In this document: positions 6,888 to 8,239 of the stretch, piece after piece
Layout of the letters: each line of letters starts with the position of its first letter
Numbering within the stretch: position 1 is the first letter of the stretch
NCBI GenBank assembly: GCA_017633865.1
Contig: JAGBOM010000119.1
Span: 1 to 8,239, forward strand
DNA: 8,239 nucleotides
Origin: Opitutales bacterium
GTDB lineage: Bacteria; Verrucomicrobiota; Verrucomicrobiia; Opitutales; Intestinicryptomonadaceae
Direction: 5' to 3'
Translations under genes and position numbers: made by a program
The notes under the pieces: model-generated
Databases searched by the model: none
Told to the model about the DNA's origin: nothing
Seen by the model: only the letters and a program-made list of their open reading frames with translations

Positions 6888-7915
6888 AAATCAACACACT
6901 CTTAACTTTCTCGGCTCTCTTTGCCGCGACCTCTTTAACTTATGCCGCAGAAAATTCCGCGGCCGCAAAATCCGCGGAGAACCCCGCATCCAAAGCTTCG
7001 GCGCCGGCTAAGGCAGAAGCCCCCGCGCAGGCGAAATCGGAAAACCCCGCCCCCGCGAAGGCCGAAAAGGGCGCGCCTTTGCCGCTTTTAACTCTTGACG
7101 GCGTAGGCGGCGTGGTAATCACCCCTATAGCCTATTTGGTAAATCCGGGCGCGGAGGGCACGGAGGTGGGGCTGCCGTCCTTTGGCGCGACCTACGTCAA
7201 CGCGAGGCAGAAGAACGTTGAAAGCTTCGGCGTAACCGAAACGCTGTTCACGCGCCTTGAATTGGGATACAACGCAAGCCGCTTCGGCACGGGCTCTCTG
7301 CAAAGCGACGTTTTAAAGTATGCGGGGGTTGACATCGACCGCAACGACGTTTGGCTGCACAGCCTAAACGCGCGCCTAAACGTGATACGCGAGAACGATT
7401 TTGACACCAAATATCTCCCCGCTTTGACCATAGGCGTACACGGCAAGTTTAACGACGGCATAAACGAGATAAACGAGAATCTCGGCGGGCTTTTAAGCCA
7501 AATCGGCTACGACCGCGACTACGGCGTCGAGTTCACCGCGACAATTTCCAAGACCTTTGTGATAGAGGGGCACCCGATAATTTTGTCGCTTACAGGCAGG
7601 GCGAGCGACGCCTCCAACCTCGGCTACACGGGCTTTTCGGGCAAGTACGAATTTTCCGTCGAGGGCAACATAGTTGTGGGCATTACCGACTGGCTTTTTG
7701 CGGCGTTCGAGTACCGCCAGAAAATCAACCAGTATGACGACGTTTCCGCGGGCGGGCGCACGCTTATCGGCGAGGAAAGCGACTGGTGGACCGTCGGGCT
7801 TGCGGCAATCGTAACTCCGCACCTCACCGTAACGGCGGGCTACGGGCACTTGGGCACGGTTTTAAACACGGTTGAAAACACCGCTTGGGCGCTTTCGGCA
7901 AAATACGAATTTTAG
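6884..7915 (+). CDS. DUF3034-family outer-membrane beta-barrel protein
   Basis: 343 aa. Residues 1-21 form a signal peptide (KINTLLTFSALFAATSLTYA). Residues 22-65 are a low-complexity Ala/Pro/Lys/Glu linker built from repeats such as AENPA and PAKAE. From LPLLTLDGVGG (about 67) onward the protein follows the DUF3034 pattern: an early GG-x-ITP segment, LFTRLELGYNASRF, a YLPALTIGVHGKFN strand, VEFTATISKTF, FAAFEYRQKIN, EESDWW and a final strand ALSAKYEF ending in Phe, the usual signal for outer-membrane barrel assembly. The family has no established function; a barrel or channel role is inferred. The start has AAAAAAAGGAAAAAC just before ATG. Arginine codons are 8 CGC and 2 AGG with no AGA, unlike the left block. 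It lies 138 bases before metY with no terminator visible between, so they may be cotranscribed. Confidence 0.85.
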   Translation: MKINTLLTFSALFAATSLTYAAENSAAAKSAENPASKASAPAKAEAPAQAKSENPAPAKAEKGAPLPLLTLDGVGGVVITPIAYLVNPGAEGTEVGLPSFGATYVNARQKNVESFGVTETLFTRLELGYNASRFGTGSLQSDVLKYAGVDIDRNDVWLHSLNARLNVIRENDFDTKYLPALTIGVHGKFNDGINEINENLGGLLSQIGYDRDYGVEFTATISKTFVIEGHPIILSLTGRASDASNLGYTGFSGKYEFSVEGNIVVGITDWLFAAFEYRQKINQYDDVSAGGRTLIGEESDWWTVGLAAIVTPHLTVTAGYGHLGTVLNTVENTAWALSAKYEF

Positions 7916-8053
7916 CACGCAATAGGACATAAGCGCGGCGTAGTTTAACAAAAACGTTCGGTTGCACCCCAACCCGAAAGATGAAAGATAAAGGATAACC
8001 CAAAAAAAATCTTTCCGCCGCAAAAAATTTCAAACGAAAAAAAGGAAAACATC

Positions 8054-8239
8054 ATGAGCGAAAAAAATTACAGACCTGAAACTTTGGCAATCCACGCGGG
8101 GCAAATCCCCGATCCCGCAACGCAGGCGCGCGCCGTCCCCGTCTACCGCACGACCGCCTTCAATTTTAAAAGCGCGAAGCACGGCGCGGATTTGTTCGCC
8201 CTCAAGGAGTCGGGCAACATTTACGCGAGGCTAATGAAC
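8054..8239 (+). CDS. metY: O-acetylhomoserine aminocarboxypropyltransferase (sulfhydrylase), 3' truncated by the window edge
   Basis: The first 62 codons are present and in frame to the last base. The protein starts [21 protein letters not shown] and carries [34 protein letters not shown], the N-terminal signature of the Cys/Met-metabolism PLP enzymes of the MetY type. The next residues in the family, PT and then the PLP-binding body, lie outside the window. The enzyme makes homocysteine from O-acetylhomoserine and sulfide in the cytoplasm; some members also use O-acetylserine. AAAAAGGAAAAC precedes ATG 8054 by a normal distance. The 138 bases after the DUF3034 stop contain no SAM-riboswitch core and no T-tailed hairpin, only a bulged hairpin around 7957-7978 with no T-run. 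CGC-rich codons match the DUF3034 gene. Confidence 0.93.
   Translation, partial: MSEKNYRPETLAIHAGQIPDPATQARAVPVYRTTAFNFKSAKHGADLFALKESGNIYARLMN

Noticed and set aside
7916..8053. SAM-type riboswitch before metY
   Set aside because: The conserved SAM-I core bases are not found. Only a bulged hairpin (7957-7978) without a T-run is present, which also fails as a terminator.

Overview
The window looks like a chromosomal piece of a Verrucomicrobiota bacterium, probably a gut- or host-associated member of the Opitutales/Opitutae. This is an inference. It rests on a surface or secreted protein ending in a PEP-CTERM sorting signal, a DUF3034-type outer-membrane beta-barrel, an alanine- and CGC-rich coding style on the right side, and mixed use of Shine-Dalgarno sites (some starts have a clear AAGGA, others none). 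No RNA gene, CRISPR array or intact mobile element is visible.

Left block (1-3223, + strand): a compact run of small-molecule redox and hydrolase genes. It holds the 3' part of an alpha/beta hydrolase with a cysteine nucleophile, a carboxymuconolactone-decarboxylase/cupin fusion broken by a one-base frameshift near 1078, an aldo/keto reductase with a complete catalytic tetrad, and a flavodoxin-fold NAD(P)H:FMN reductase with an iron-sulfur-type cysteine motif. Spacings of about 10 bases suggest one operon. Codon use differs sharply from the right block: the aldo/keto reductase uses AGA/AGG for all 15 arginines and no CGN, whereas the DUF3034 gene uses CGC/AGG and no AGA. The block therefore reads as an acquired cassette.

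Middle (3224-4504): no convincing intact gene. First comes coding debris that best resembles two fragments of an ISL3-type transposase (low confidence). Then follows a strong bidirectional terminator, a dense chain of very short-looped hairpins (3904-4060) that includes two mutually exclusive hairpins, a second terminator, and a possible 56-aa membrane ORF on the minus strand. A sigma70-like promoter at 4428-4455 reads into the next gene.

Right block (4505-8239, + strand): a 425-aa PEP-CTERM beta-rich secreted protein with its own terminator; about 800 bases of mostly non-coding sequence with another terminator and a copy of an 18-bp repeat found in the hairpin chain; a promoter with a CTACC-N5-GGTAG palindrome across its -10; a small frameshifted ORF whose second frame overlaps the next start by ATGA; a DUF3034 outer-membrane protein; and the first 62 codons of metY (O-acetylhomoserine sulfhydrylase), cut by the window end.

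The most interesting unexplained items are the palindrome-controlled small ORF coupled to the DUF3034 gene, and the hairpin chain with its dispersed relatives. I do not see proof of a new defence or mobile system here.
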